Below are positions 1-12,293 of a DNA stretch of 64,000 bases, one piece after another. A program made the position numbers and the translations under genes. A model generated the notes under the pieces. The model ran no database searches and was not told the DNA's origin. It saw nothing but the letters and a program-made list of their open reading frames with translations. The DNA lies in contig NC_088100.1 of NCBI RefSeq assembly GCF_036370855.1, positions 105,580,887 to 105,644,886 of the forward strand, written 5' to 3'. Source of the DNA: Dromaius novaehollandiae (Eukaryota; Chordata; Aves; Casuariiformes; Dromaiidae). Positions within the stretch are counted from its first letter, which is position 1. Each line of letters starts with the position of its first letter.

Positions 1-2472
1 CTCAGCCCTGTGAAATGGCCTTTAGCTCTTTGTTGTGATCCCAATTTGTAAGTGGATGTGCACCTGAATATCCATTAGCTGAGCTGCGAGAGTGCTGAGA
101 GCCTCTCTGATATGCTTTGCGGGTAAACACTAAGCATGATTTAGATCTTTCAGAAGGGGTCCACATATTTGTACTGCTGATTCAGGCAAATTTCTATTTA
201 TAGTTGACTAGAAGTGCTCTCTACCCTCAGGTAAATTTTGCGTTTCTGTATGAGAGGCCTTCATTCATTTGCTTTCTTCTGAGAAACCTCTCATCTTTGT
301 TTTGAGGCCTTTCTTGCTTGTTGGACAGTTTTGGTCTCCAGTATTTGTTCTGCTTCTGCTTGTAATTCTTTTCTTTGGAAGTGCTTTCCTGTTTCGAATA
401 CCAGTGCTGGCCCCTTACCAAAAATAGCAGATGTCAGGGTCTTGTGATTTGGTTCCCCATTAAAATAAAAGAACAGTGATATTGAGTCTGGTAATTCCTG
501 CTAAAATGATATGATAAGCTGTCTCACTATAAATAGCATACAAATATTAAGGAAATGCTACCTATAGCTTAAACTGTCAGCCAAGATTGCAAAGAAGTCT
601 GTAGCTGGATTTTTTGCTGCAGAATTATGAAATAAATGGTGATGCCAAATTATGATGCAAGTACCTCCAAATGAACACTGATGAGAACACTGAAAGAAAG
701 GAAAGTAATTATAGGGATATCCCAAGACCAGTGGGAAGAAATATAGATAGGGAAAATTAAAGTTGCCAAGAAAAACTTCCTGACATTGAAACATGCTAAG
801 CTTTCAGACTGTCTCCCAAGGGAACAGAAAGGCCGATCACTTGAAATGTTTAACACTAGATTGGAGGCATCACTAGAGAAATATGCTACAGGGAACAACC
901 TGTTATTGGCAGAAAGATGGACTGAATGCTGTAAAAGGGATTTTCTATCTCTAATGTTTACTTTTATGATAGTCATTTATGTTTTTCCTTCGCTACAGGT
1001 AGGGAAAAATCTATAAAAGTTATTGGCTCTGGCACAGCATATTTAATTTCTGTAGAGCAATGTTTTTGTGCATTCTAGCAAGCTTTAACTCTGCTTCTTG
1101 CTTTTCCTCATGCATTTTTCCAGATACATTGTGAGCTCCTTTTTATTAAAACAGGCAAAATCCCCACAGTGCTGAATGCACTGTCCCCTTCTCTTGTTTG
1201 AAACCTTCTTAGTATGTAGGTAAAACACAAAGAAAAACCCCATCTGATATCCCCCAGATTTGGATTTATTTTGAGATAGGAAGAAACTGATGTCAGAGGC
1301 ATAAAAAGAGAATTAAAGCAGCAGAGGCGCAAGTGAAACATTCGGAATATGAGAAAGGGGAGGAGGAAGATGTTTAGATTTGGGAAAGGGAGAGTTACTC
1401 ACTTGCATAGTGGGAGATGGCTTGCTGCTCTTTGGAAATCACCTGGAGCCAAGTGGTCTGAGAGAGGCCTCCTTCATTCCTTGTCTGAATTCTAACTTAG
1501 CAGCATTATATAACAGGAACGTCTGCCTTAGCAATTTCAACTTTTAAGGATATAATTTCTCATATGCCAAAGTGATGAGATGCATTAATGGTGCAAACTT
1601 CATACTTATGTATTCAGGAAAAAGGAAGGGTAAAACTGTACCTGTCTGACGCTGGCTCCTTATTGTGCTATTATAGTATATCTGGTCAGGGCTGAAATGA
1701 TTGATGTTATCAAATGAAAACAAACAAATAATAAATTCTATTTCTGTGCGTAAAAAACAGGTTCCTTCATTATAACCAAACTCTTCTCCCGAGAAGCCGT
1801 AGAGCAGCAATGTCAAAATACCAGCTTCAAGTTTCCGTGACATAATGGCACTGAATAGTTGTTTCTCTCTGTAACCTAGAAAGACTTTTTCTCCCTATCC
1901 CCTCCTGCCCCCTCGTTCTCCTCACTGAAGACCGCTAATAGACTGGGCTGGGCTTAGTATAACAGTGCTGCTGGTGGGATGCACGGGAGAAAGGGGCTGT
2001 GTCGTGTGACCCCTCTGGGGACCCTGTGACAATGCAGCCAAAAGGCATCTGTTTTACTGTGGGGAGATGGGGGATGAGGAATGGCTTCCAAAGACTCAGG
2101 CCCTCTCATTTTTGCCCAGCAGCTTGAGTGTCCCTGCCTCGCTGCTGAGCAAAGGGTATGATTAATGGAAAGGTGTTGGAATGATAACCCATACTATCAG
2201 GAAAGAGTGGACAGGATTTTTTTTCTTGGAAAATTGGGAGGGGAGGTCGGGAAGAGAGAAAGGAGAACAGGAAAGCAAGAAGGAAACAAGGAAAAGGGAG
2301 AGGTTTTGAAGAGAGAAAACAGTAATAATATATATAAATAAAATACAACCTCCCCTCTGCCCACCCTCTTTAATGTTTCTCTGGTGGAGTAATAAGATAC
2401 CTTCAGCGTTATAAATAGCAGCACAGATGTTGACAGAAAAATGCTCCCTTAATTACCATACAAACTGCTTTA
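1..2472. other. Non-coding stretch left of the CpG cluster
   Basis: There is no open frame with coding character and no recognised repeat. A purine-rich block (about 2228-2320) is the only compositional feature. If the CpG cluster drives a minus-strand gene, this would be its first intron; that is inferred. Confidence 0.5.
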
Positions 2473-2518
2473 CTTGAGTGAACCGTTTAAAGCGGCCTCC
2501 AAAGGAAGTTCACTCAAG
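2473..2518. promoter_or_regulatory. 11-base perfect inverted repeat containing CACTCAAG sites
   Basis: CTTGAGTGAAC at 2473-2483 is repeated as its exact reverse complement at 2508-2518, with 24 bases between. CACTCAAG resembles the core site of NK2-class homeodomain proteins such as NKX2-1 and NKX2-5. The pair lies about 250 bases from the CpG cluster. A regulatory role is an inference. Confidence 0.35.
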
Positions 2519-2620
2519 CAATTCCACAGATTACAGCTAATGAACAATATTTCCTCGCTCCTATTTAGTGCTCATTAAAATGTAAAAGCCTTTCATTTTC
2601 AACAGGCACACAATAAATAA

Positions 2621-2710
2621 TTCCTCTCTCTCTCTCTCTCCCCCCCTCCGCTGCCTCTAAGCAGCTAGGATAAAAGTGGGGAGGGGAAGAGATCGAGAGA
2701 GGAGGGAGGG
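2621..2710. repeat. Pyrimidine tract facing a purine tract
   Basis: Bases 2621-2649 are all pyrimidines, mostly CT repeats followed by C runs. Bases 2678-2710 are nearly all purines, with GGGGAGGGGAAGAGA and later GAGAGAGGAGGGAGGG. The two tracts are partly complementary and could fold back. GA/CT tracts of this type are typical of vertebrate promoter and 5' UTR regions. Confidence 0.75.
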
Positions 2711-2754
2711 CTGCAGGAGGCAAATAAGTGGTTTGGAGAACAGCAGCCAATTCA

Positions 2755-2960
2755 TTAAAATCTCTGGAAGCAGTGGCGGCGACTGCTGCTGCTTGTTGTG
2801 AACCGCGATGTCTACGTTTGGAGCTCAGCAGACAGGTTTCGAGTAGACCAGACAGCTCGCTCCTGCCCAGACCGACCAGCAAGCCACCACGCCAGTCGCG
2901 AGACAGGCTGGGCAGACCCACCACCGCGGCAAGAGGAGACACAAATTATGTATATGCTCA
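2755..2960. promoter_or_regulatory. CpG-rich cluster, probable promoter or first exon
   Basis: About fourteen CpG dinucleotides fall within roughly 200 bases here, while most of the window is strongly CpG-depleted. A CT tract and a GA tract (2621-2710) lie just to the left, with a GATAAAAG TATA-like motif between them. Such clusters in vertebrates usually mark promoters. By recalled gene order, the next gene past GPATCH2 on this strand is ESRRG, which has several alternative 5' exons, so this may be one of its promoters. It could equally serve a plus-strand non-coding RNA. No start site or direction can be read from the sequence. Confidence 0.5.
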
Positions 2961-3121
2961 GGCGAAAGCAAAATGAGTAACTGAGAGAGGACAAAAGATG
3001 AAAATGCTGTGACAAAAGCTGGCAGTCTCACTCGGACTGAGCTTTGTTTGACCCCTGTTTAAAATTAAAGCTGGCTTCAATCTTACGAATACCCATTGCG
3101 CCTGAGCCCTTCTATGTTCAT

Positions 3122-3158
3122 TTGTAGTCCCACTAAGTTGAATGGGATAATAGCAGTA
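3122..3158. repeat. Fragment of a palindromic sauropsid interspersed repeat
   Basis: GTAGTCCCACTAAGTTGAAT followed by GGGATAAT resembles the centre of an old palindromic repeat that I remember from sauropsid genomes, with the pattern GTAGTCCCATTGAAGTCAAT followed by GGGACTAC. I do not recall its database name. Only the central part is recognisable. Confidence 0.35.
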
Positions 3159-5816
3159 TCGGAGGTTTGCTTTATTCCTTTGAGATAGAGATGAAGTGTT
3201 GTTCAGAGCCAGCCACACAAACTGTACCCTGCTGAACAAGTGAGGTATTGGGATATCGAAGAGTGGAGGGGTCAGTGTCCATTCAGCTGTAACGAGAGGG
3301 AAGAACCCATGATCGTCTAGTCCCCTACCCCCCGCCCCCGTATGATTTTAGAATAATTTACAAAATAAAGAATTCACAAATCAATCAAATCATGAACCAG
3401 GGACTTAGCAAGAATAAATCAAAGGATAAAAATTGGATTTTTCAAGTTATTATTTTAAGGAGAATCCAAATGTTCATGGATGAATGGGAAAAGCAAGGGT
3501 AACAGCGAGATTCACATTAATCACTACACCTAGATGCTCACAGATATGTGGTACACAGAGGCAATGTCCATTTGCTTACAAAGGAATTGTTCTTTCCTGG
3601 AGAAGCAGCAAAAGATCAAACAGAAAAAGTTAGCAAAACACTGAGAGGGTATGCAGATACCTGTTTGGAAGCTGCAGGGAAGAAAGCCTATGTCCCTCTG
3701 CTTTTAAGATGAATGGGTGAAACAACAGCGCATTAATGAGACACAGCAGTGATGTTAAGTCAGGATACGCCACAGAAGATAGACGAAAGACAATACAGAA
3801 ACAGATTTTAGGGGGCTGTATCTATAGACTGAAACAGGAATCTCTGCTTCCAACATCAGCTATTAAAAAACTGTAGCATCCTTCACACTGTTTTTGTTCG
3901 CTACTGTGGTATTTTTTAATTTACTTTCAAATTTTTTTACTCTGTTCCTCTTCACTTTTAAGGCTTTACAATCCATTCCATCATTTTCTAAAGCTTGCCT
4001 TCTTCCCATGGCCACTCCTGCAAATACGGTCATCTTTGTCTGCGAGAAAAAACTAACCCTTCAATAGCTATGTACAAGAAAATAAATTAGCAACAGAGGT
4101 AGTTGTTCTATTAAAGATAACGTGTTCCTGGGGGGGTTGTACCTCTCAACCTTGGCAGAGATTGCCCAGACAAAATCCCTGATATTAGCCTCCCTGAACG
4201 GAGGGAGCAATCTGAGCAGGATAAAAACTATCAGAGCTTTCTCCTGTCTTTAATTTCAAGGCTTAAAAAATTGACAACTGTATTTCTTGTGGTAAGGCTG
4301 GTATACCCTATATCTGAGCCATAAATAAGACTGTATGTGGTATTCAATCATCAGAAAAGAAAAAAGAAAGTGGAGAACTGAGATCTTATATTGACCTAAG
4401 CCTCAGACTCTGATAAACTTGACAGGAATATCACTTTGTGGTGACTTTATCTTTGTCAAACTTGTGTGTGGGGAAGAGGGATTCTTACAGCTCTCGGGGC
4501 CTGTGTGACCAGAGGAAACGCATTGGTTACATTGCTACAATGCCAACCCTTTGCAGTAAAATAAAACCTCGGCTCATGGGTACACTGAAATTTCTACCTC
4601 AGGATAATAACTACAATGACATTTTTCCTTTGAGAAAAATATTTGCAATTAATAATTGCAAAAAGAATGCAGAAGAATGACAAAACAGAGCCCAATCCTG
4701 CCTTTGTGACAAGTTCTTTCCAAAGAGGTGATTTCCCGTGCGCTCCTGGTCTTACTGTGTTCACACCAATTAAAATGAGTAATTGTTTGCGCAATAATGA
4801 ATGGTATGACTTAATATCTCTCCCTCCCATGCTTCCTATAAGCAGGCAGCTCTAGTGAAGAAGTAAGTTTACTAGCAGCACAATATTGTTGATGCTTTCA
4901 GCACTCTGTACTTGGCTTTTAACTAAGGTCATTTGAAAACAGTCTTCAACACCCATCTCATTTGCTTTTTTATGCTTGCCAATTTAGTGTTGTATTCACA
5001 GTGATTAATTAGTTTGTGGTGAAGGTTTATTAGGTAATCTTTCTGTCAATCAAAAATCACTGAGGTTTCAGAGCAGAATAAAGAAGATGCAGAGATTTTA
5101 TAAAGATAGGGAACTGGTGTGACCTTTGTGTACAGAGGTAGGAGCATAGCCCTGACATGTGAGCATGTGTGAAAGCCTTTAAAGCATGGTTATTTTTATT
5201 CACATTCAACCACAGAAGTGGTTTGATTCCCTGAGATTTTATTTATGTTTTTAATAAGAATCTATAAATCCCTGTACTTTCTATGTCTACAGCCCATGTT
5301 GTGAGTCTGATGAACTTGGGGGGCTATTTTAAATGACCAAGCACTAAACTATGGTTGCAGACTTTAACAAATTAAAAACTGCTGTAGCTCATCATCTGGG
5401 AAATTTGCTAGGTAGTTCACTCATCTCAATATGACCCAAAATGAGATAATAACATTTCATGAATTTAAAAGTTGTTTCTTCCCTTGGAAATTCTTTGAGT
5501 TTTCACATTTGGGAATATAACTTTTAGGAAAAAAAGAAAAAAAAGAACAATGACAAAAAGAGATTTATGTTTTTCCCATTCTTTTTTATGTGCAGCGTGA
5601 TAACCAAGATTCCTTTTAAGGTATTCGAAAGATTATATATATCAAATTAAGTATTTCTAAAAATGAAAAATCATCAGCATATTACATAAGAAATACAGGC
5701 AGGTGATCACTGGCCTGCCTTCTCTATGCACGCTTTTACTCACCTTTCGTATTGTAATATTTTGTATTACACTATTTTCTATTTATGAGCTTTCTTCTTG
5801 AGAGACATACTACTAC

Positions 5817-5840
5817 AAAAAAAAAAAAAAAAAAAAAAAA
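5817..5840. repeat. A24 homopolymer
   Basis: Twenty-four consecutive A. No recognisable retroposed gene or SINE body lies directly upstream, so I treat it as a simple repeat. Confidence 0.9.
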
Positions 5841-7807
5841 GGCAGAAAGGCAGAAAATTGTCAGATTCTTCTTCTCCTTTTAGATTAGTAATTTAACTAA
5901 TCTACATGAATGTCTTGTTTTCTGGAAGGTCTTCAACCTTAATGTGAAAAATGTAGTGAAGGTAAATGGCTTTCTTGATCAGGAAAGGTTTTATATTGAA
6001 GAAGTTTGGGAGAGGACTTGCAGATATTAGCTGATCAAATTACACACTACATAAAGGTATGTCACATTATGGTTTTTTTACATTATTAAGGTAACATGCA
6101 AAAGGGTATAGATTAATACTAAGAATTTAACTGGTGCACCACTTTTCAGAGTCAATACTGCTTTAAATTGCACTGGTGTCTGTCTAAAAATTTTAAATGG
6201 TATATCCCACTATGAGAATAAGTAGTAAGTTAACTGGACTGCTTCTTCTATCACCTCCTTGAGAAAGCTGTGGGTTATTTCTATCACTCAGAGGTGATGA
6301 ACAGGCAGCAGCAAAATCAGATGACAAATTCAGATGAAATTATACAGATGTACTGTTCTTTTTTCCCCAGCTAAATTCAGGAGCTCTTTTTGTGGGCTTT
6401 GGGATTATAGATCTGAAGCTAGAGCAGAAAAAGATAAAGGGCATACGGGGCTGCAAATTGGATAACTTTGACATACGGACAGAAAATATAAAACTATAAT
6501 CTGTTGAATATATAATCAGAGTATTTAAAAGCAGCTTTTCCAAATTAAAAAAAAGGTAGGTATGTAACTGTGATAAAATAATTACAGCACATATTCTACA
6601 GCTTTGATAAACACCACCTCCCCACACTCACTCTTGTATACAAACCAAATATGGTATGTCAATATAGATTGACTCCGACTGGTTAACATGAATATAGATA
6701 AACAGGTTTTAGTTGATGATTTAGTCACAGAGTAAGATTTACTATGTGAATGACATGACTCAAAAGTGTATTATTTTAGTACTACATATCCAGTTGCTAT
6801 ATGAAAACATGTTCAAAAATATTCTGGCAGCCAGAAGAATGTTATTTCAGCATATACTTATTAATCACCATTTTTGTTTTTATTCATTTCTGTTTTAGTG
6901 AGACTATTTTTATTGAACAGGCTTTTGGAAAAGCTTTCATAGCTTTAAAAAAAGTGGTAAGACTCCATTCAGAGATTTCCTTTCATGCTTGAGACACGAA
7001 ATTGGAGCAACCAACAATTTACACGCATAATTCTGGCATACCAAATGAGGAAACAAAGAGAGACACAAAAATCGAGTCTGCTGTCTTACGGATCTTACTG
7101 CAGAAGACCACCGCAAAAAAGCAAATTAGTTGTTTTCTTGAGATTCCCTTAGCAAGCTGTATGAACTGCATTTTGTCTATGGGTATGCAGGAGATGCTGG
7201 TACTTCTCGCATGCCTGTGGTAGATGGATGATACTGATGGCAATCTAACTGGAACATCCTGCCTGAATATGAACAACAGATTTGTCAGTGTGTGACAGGC
7301 TGACAGCCCAGCTCCCAGCTGCTTGTCCACTGTTGTTAAATCAGTACCTTGTCTAAGTGTTCAGCAAAGAGGCAATCTGCTTCCTCCATTCGTACAGGCA
7401 GGTTGCCAGTTAAAAAAACAAGTATTGGCTTTAGGCTGCAGTGCCATAATGCATTGAAAAGATGCAATCTAAACCTTTGTGTACTCCTTAGGCAACAAAT
7501 AGTAGAACTTGGAAGTGCAGACTCAGACTCTAGACTATCCTTTTCAAAACAACAAAGATAACTCCAATTGGGAATCAATGAAAGAAACGCACAAGATTTT
7601 AGAAGCTGGGGATGACTTACTAGAACTCATTTAAGAAAGCAAATATAGTTTATTTTGGTTTCAGGGAAGCAAGTCTGTGCTACTGTACTTAAGACTGTGT
7701 CAGGATTTCCATTATAACCCTATCATGAAGCAGTTTATAATTCATCCACTGTAAGAATCAGCTCTAGGCTGAGATTCACATGCAAGGACCCAACCCAGGA
7801 GCACTTT

Positions 7808-7862
7808 AGGGAAAAAGAAAAAAAAGAGAGAGAAAGAGAGAGAGAAGAAAAGGAAAGGAAAG
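7808..7862. repeat. 55-base pure purine tract, (GA)-rich
   Basis: All 55 bases are A or G, with GAGAGAG runs in the middle. Such tracts can form triplex DNA; any function here is unknown. Confidence 0.9.
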
Positions 7863-10800
7863 TAATTTGTATAGAAATGCTAAGGTACAGAACAGAAATA
7901 AATGACTTACAGATTTCAGGACTTTATTTTTCTTTTTTTTTTTCCATGTCAAAAATTCTCTAGCTGGTTTCATGTCTTAATTTTTGGATGTTATCAGTTC
8001 ACCGTGAAACAGAGTTTTAAAACCAGTGCACAATAATGAAATGATTTAAGAAAATCCCAAATCCTAGCAAAAATATAAACATTTTTAGCTTTCAGGTGCG
8101 ATGTGCAGGTGAGGCAGCCTTTGACAAGATGGTCACTTACCTGAGGACACAGAAAGATTTACACTACAGACTGTAATGTCTCTTTTAAAGAAGTCATGGT
8201 ATGTCAATTCATTTATGAGATACATGTAAAGCATCCCTGAGTACACATGTATACAGCAGATCCCTACGTGCTCAGAGGAGCCATAATAGTCTTTGGGTCA
8301 GCAACCATCGTTGTCTCATTCAAGTGCCCTGTGCAAATGAAGCTTCCCTGTGGTATCACCAAGCTCCCTAGTCCTAGCTCAACATGCAGTTCAAGGACAT
8401 CCTATGAAGTTTCACATTTTGCTCCTGTTCTTGGCTGGAAACATTGCCCAAGCTTTCTAACCATTGGTCCTCGTGCAGTTAGAAATATAATCTGTAGTTT
8501 CCCACAGCGTACGGAGCCAGCTGTACATTCCCATCACTTTTATCGTTAAGAAGCTGCCTACCTTCAGCCTGTAAATAATACTCATATAGGTCATAATTAT
8601 GCAGCCTCATAAACATGTAAGGTTCTTTATGTGCTTGACTCTTCTTAACCAGCTTTCCCACCAGGTGCTACATCAGGTAGGTATCCCTGTTCAGAATATT
8701 TATAAGTGTACATTTAATCTGGAGTCACTGAGATATAAACATGCGCTTACTAGTATCTTTCTGAATGAGAGCCTGTCTCCATTTAAAAATCTCTCTAAGA
8801 ACAAGAACAACAAAAATTTATAGTCACATGCATGTACACACTAAAATATTTTCTTAAAAATTACATGTTTTAAAATAATCATACAGACTTCTAAAATACA
8901 CTGGTTATCAATGTTATCTCCTTTGAAGGCCACAACATGGCCCTTGGAAAATAAGACAAGCTGAAAGATGAAGAGACATATAAAATAAATCCACTGAAAT
9001 GTCTGCAGAATAATATTTTGCAACCTGTGTGGCATATGTGGAATACGTAATGGTATTGAATAAAAGACATAGGTGGCAGGTTTAAGTCTGAATTCTTGTC
9101 TTAGTAAGAAAATCATGTCTAATGAATGCTGAAAAATCCTTTAGGTCATGTCACATCATCATGCATACTGATAGCGTGTGAAACAATGACATTTTATGGA
9201 TAAAAGGAAAAAAAATATGCCAAAATCTATTATTATGGCCTTCTCCAATTCCGTTGTAATTATGAAGTTTCCAAACAGTTTGTGTTATCACGTTTCCCCT
9301 TTCTCTAATACATGCATAAAATGTGCCTGTACCTGCAAAATTTTTATCAGAAAGGTACTGTGGGGTTTACAATGAGAGCACAATCAATTTGTGATTTCCA
9401 GATGTACAGTAGCGAGGGTTATTCTTAGGATTTGCCATAATGTATGGGAGAAAGGGGACAAAATATTTATACAAGAAATGCCTGCTCTGCAGCTCATATC
9501 ACTGTTGTTAGGATGTGTCATAAAATTCAAACAGAATTCTGTGACAATTAGCTTCATAATAATATATTCAAAAATATAATGTTACGTACTATGCCAGAAA
9601 CTATTTTCTGCTTCAGTGTTTCACTACGGCTGTACTTTTTAAAGGAGCCAGCTATTTTAAACCAAAACTGTCTTTTTTTTTTTCATGAAGAAGTAGGACA
9701 TGAATGTACTTGGTTACTACACACTAGTATTTTCCCATTTGTGGGAAAAAAAATTGTATTACAAAAAAGAATCACAAAAGCAATGTTAAAAAGCTTAGTC
9801 TCTTCAGACACTTATGTTAGGAAATTTGTAAAATAATATACTTGTTTGTTTCAACAGCTTTCTTGCTGATTTTCTTTAATTAAATCTTTAATTTACTTCT
9901 CTTTTTGCTCCTTTTGTCCATCTTTGTAATGTGACTAGTAGCAATGAACTTTCAAATTGCACCTTTATTTATAGCCACTTTCATGTTTGTTTCTCCAGAA
10001 TAATGAAATGAAGTGCCTTCAGCAGCTTCAAGTGCAAGAGAATTTTTAAAGCAGCTATGTAAAAATGATAATTAATGTGCAGGCATTACCTTACTTTTTT
10101 ATCAAGAGGCTGATGCTAACGAAAAAGTCACAATGAAAAAGTAATTAAATGTTACTTGTTTGACCAAAAAATAATAATTGCAAACAATTTTTGAATGAAC
10201 ATTGACTTGATCCAATGTTTACTCAATTCAGTGCAAAATTTCTTTTGAATCCAATAATTTTGCTGTATTTTCGGGTAGCACATAGTTAAGTAGACAAAAA
10301 TATTTGTCTTAGTTTATGCATTTTTTTTTGTAATTGCTAATCACACACTAACGCAATAATTTTGACAGTTTAAAAGCTGGTGAATAGAGAGGAAGTTAAT
10401 GCATCAGATCCATATCACCATTAAACCTGAGGCTCTGTCCCTGGAGTTTTCTCTCTCTTCACCACAAAGATAATCAGACATACTGATGTACACCCAGAGA
10501 CAACATTCTTTCCTTCTCCCATTTTTAAATTCAGAGGCTTTTGTATGTGATAACTATTTCGCCTTCATATTCCCCATTTCAAGATGATTTTCAGTCTGCA
10601 TGATATTATGAATCCTATTTAACTATGCTTAAGATCTCTCATTTAGAGTTAAGTGGAAGAAGAAAAGGCAAAATTGTCTTTGCAGATGTTAAGAAGAAAT
10701 TCATTGCAAGCAATCATCATTTAATATCCAATGCTGACTTTTTGAACAAGTGCTTCCTCTAAATAATAAATCAAATGAGTTGGCACTAACAATAATACCT

Positions 10801-12186
10801 TAGAATATGAATGAGGAAAACAAGAATATTAAAACAATAGAAACATTAACATACAAAAATCTGCTATTTATGGGAGGGAATGGCAGAGGATAGTGAGAAA
10901 AACAGCTATTGCTTTTATTCAGTTTAGCTGTGATCTGTGCTCAAAGGTGATGACTGCTGTGTTGTGGAAACTAGATCCTTCCAGCCACCAGGCACCAAGT
11001 CTCTTTAATCTGACCCTGCAGAATTTGTTCTTTAAAGAGTAAGTGATATTGTTGAACAATATATCAATTGTTTCCCCATCTTTTTTAAATTAGTGAGCAC
11101 TCATTTACATGACTGAGTGCGCAGAGGGCTCTCCACCAAAAATACCTTGCGCTTTGCTCCTGGCAGTCTCACTGTGAGCTCTGCTTGTATTATCAGGGAA
11201 GGATGTGACCGTGGGTGCATGGAGGTGGAGACAAAAACCTACAATTTACAGAATATCCATGAGTGAATAGAGCCCCAGGAGCGTTGTATGTTATTTTGTC
11301 GCTAACCTGTGCTGATGAGATCACCTGGCAAGTATGGGGACCTCTGAAGCTTTACTTTGTCCTTACCTTCTGCCACTGTAGTTGTTCAGTCTAGAAGGGA
11401 TATGAGATTTCATACTGACCAACAGGTTACCATACTACTATGTTAATCAATAGGTGCCACATAAGAAATGCCAGTAGGACTCAGGTTAAGCAAACTAATT
11501 CAGGATATGGGTATTAAGTCCATGTCGGGGGAGAAAAAATAGCTGCCTCCTTTCTATTCAAAGCCAAAGGCAGCACTTTTGACTACATCTACCATTCAGA
11601 TGTCTGCATGTTAGTACAAGGTAAGTCTGACTTTGGAACCAGGCAGGACTTTGATCCACGTGTGTTGTAACAGGACTACTATTTCTATTCTGTGTTTTGC
11701 ATTTTACATGTATATTTTATATATTACATTCTGGATTAACTATATAACTCAAGAAAATGGCCTTAATAACTCTCCTATATTCACTAGCCACATAAATAAA
11801 ACATCAGAGGGTAAGATGAGTGAATTTGCAGATAGAAGACACAGGCTCAAAACAAAGCAAACAATGACTTCTGGATTAGCAGTTTGACATTTAGGAGGCT
11901 GAACTATCTGTTTATGAACAACTTACCCGATTACTTCAGGCCACCATGCTCCTGTATGCCTTGACTTTCACAAAGGTACCTGTTACGTCTTCTCCTAAGC
12001 ACAGGGACGCAGGCAAATGCAAAGAAAAGTATTAAGGGGGGAGCATGGGAATTAGGACTGACCTAAGCCCTTTGACTACTCTTGTACTTGAGCTGAGTTA
12101 ATGTTACGCCTTGAAGTTGTCACAGAAAAAAAGATGCAAAGGGATATGCAGGTAACTAAGTCATAGAAATAATCTGGGTTTTTCCT

Positions 12187-12293
12187 GGACAACTGAGTTG
12201 CAGAGAGACTAAATGACTTGACTATGGTCCCAGTGAAAGCCTGATTTCACCTCTAACTAAATCTCCAAATAGGCACTTAACTACAATGCTACC
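12187..12293 (-). mobile_element. MIR-like SINE relic
   Basis: The plus strand reads as the complement of the MIR consensus as I know it. ACTGAGTTGCAGAGAGACTA followed by AATGACTT parallels ACTGAGGCACAGAGAGGTTA followed by AGTGACTT. CTTAACTACAATGCTACC parallels CTTAACCACTATGCTATAC at the other end, in the right order and at about the right spacing. It is an ancient fragment with many changes. Confidence 0.5.

Larger units (their letters stand above)
3240..12186. other. Non-coding intergenic or intronic stretch
   Basis: It holds a C-rich run (about 3325-3340), an A24 run and the purine tract. On the minus strand there is a perfect donor-like CAG then GTAAGT at 8141/8140, with no convincing exon behind it. 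Open frames are short and look random. I found no gene in it. Confidence 0.5.

Noticed and set aside
2565..2976. Open frames up to 125 codons over the CpG cluster on both strands
   Set aside because: They follow from high GC and few stops in the CpG island and GA/CT tracts. Frames are open on both strands at once and look like low-complexity sequence.
5800..5860. Possible retroposed sequence ending in the A24 run
   Set aside because: No gene-like or SINE-like body upstream and no target-site duplication that I could find.
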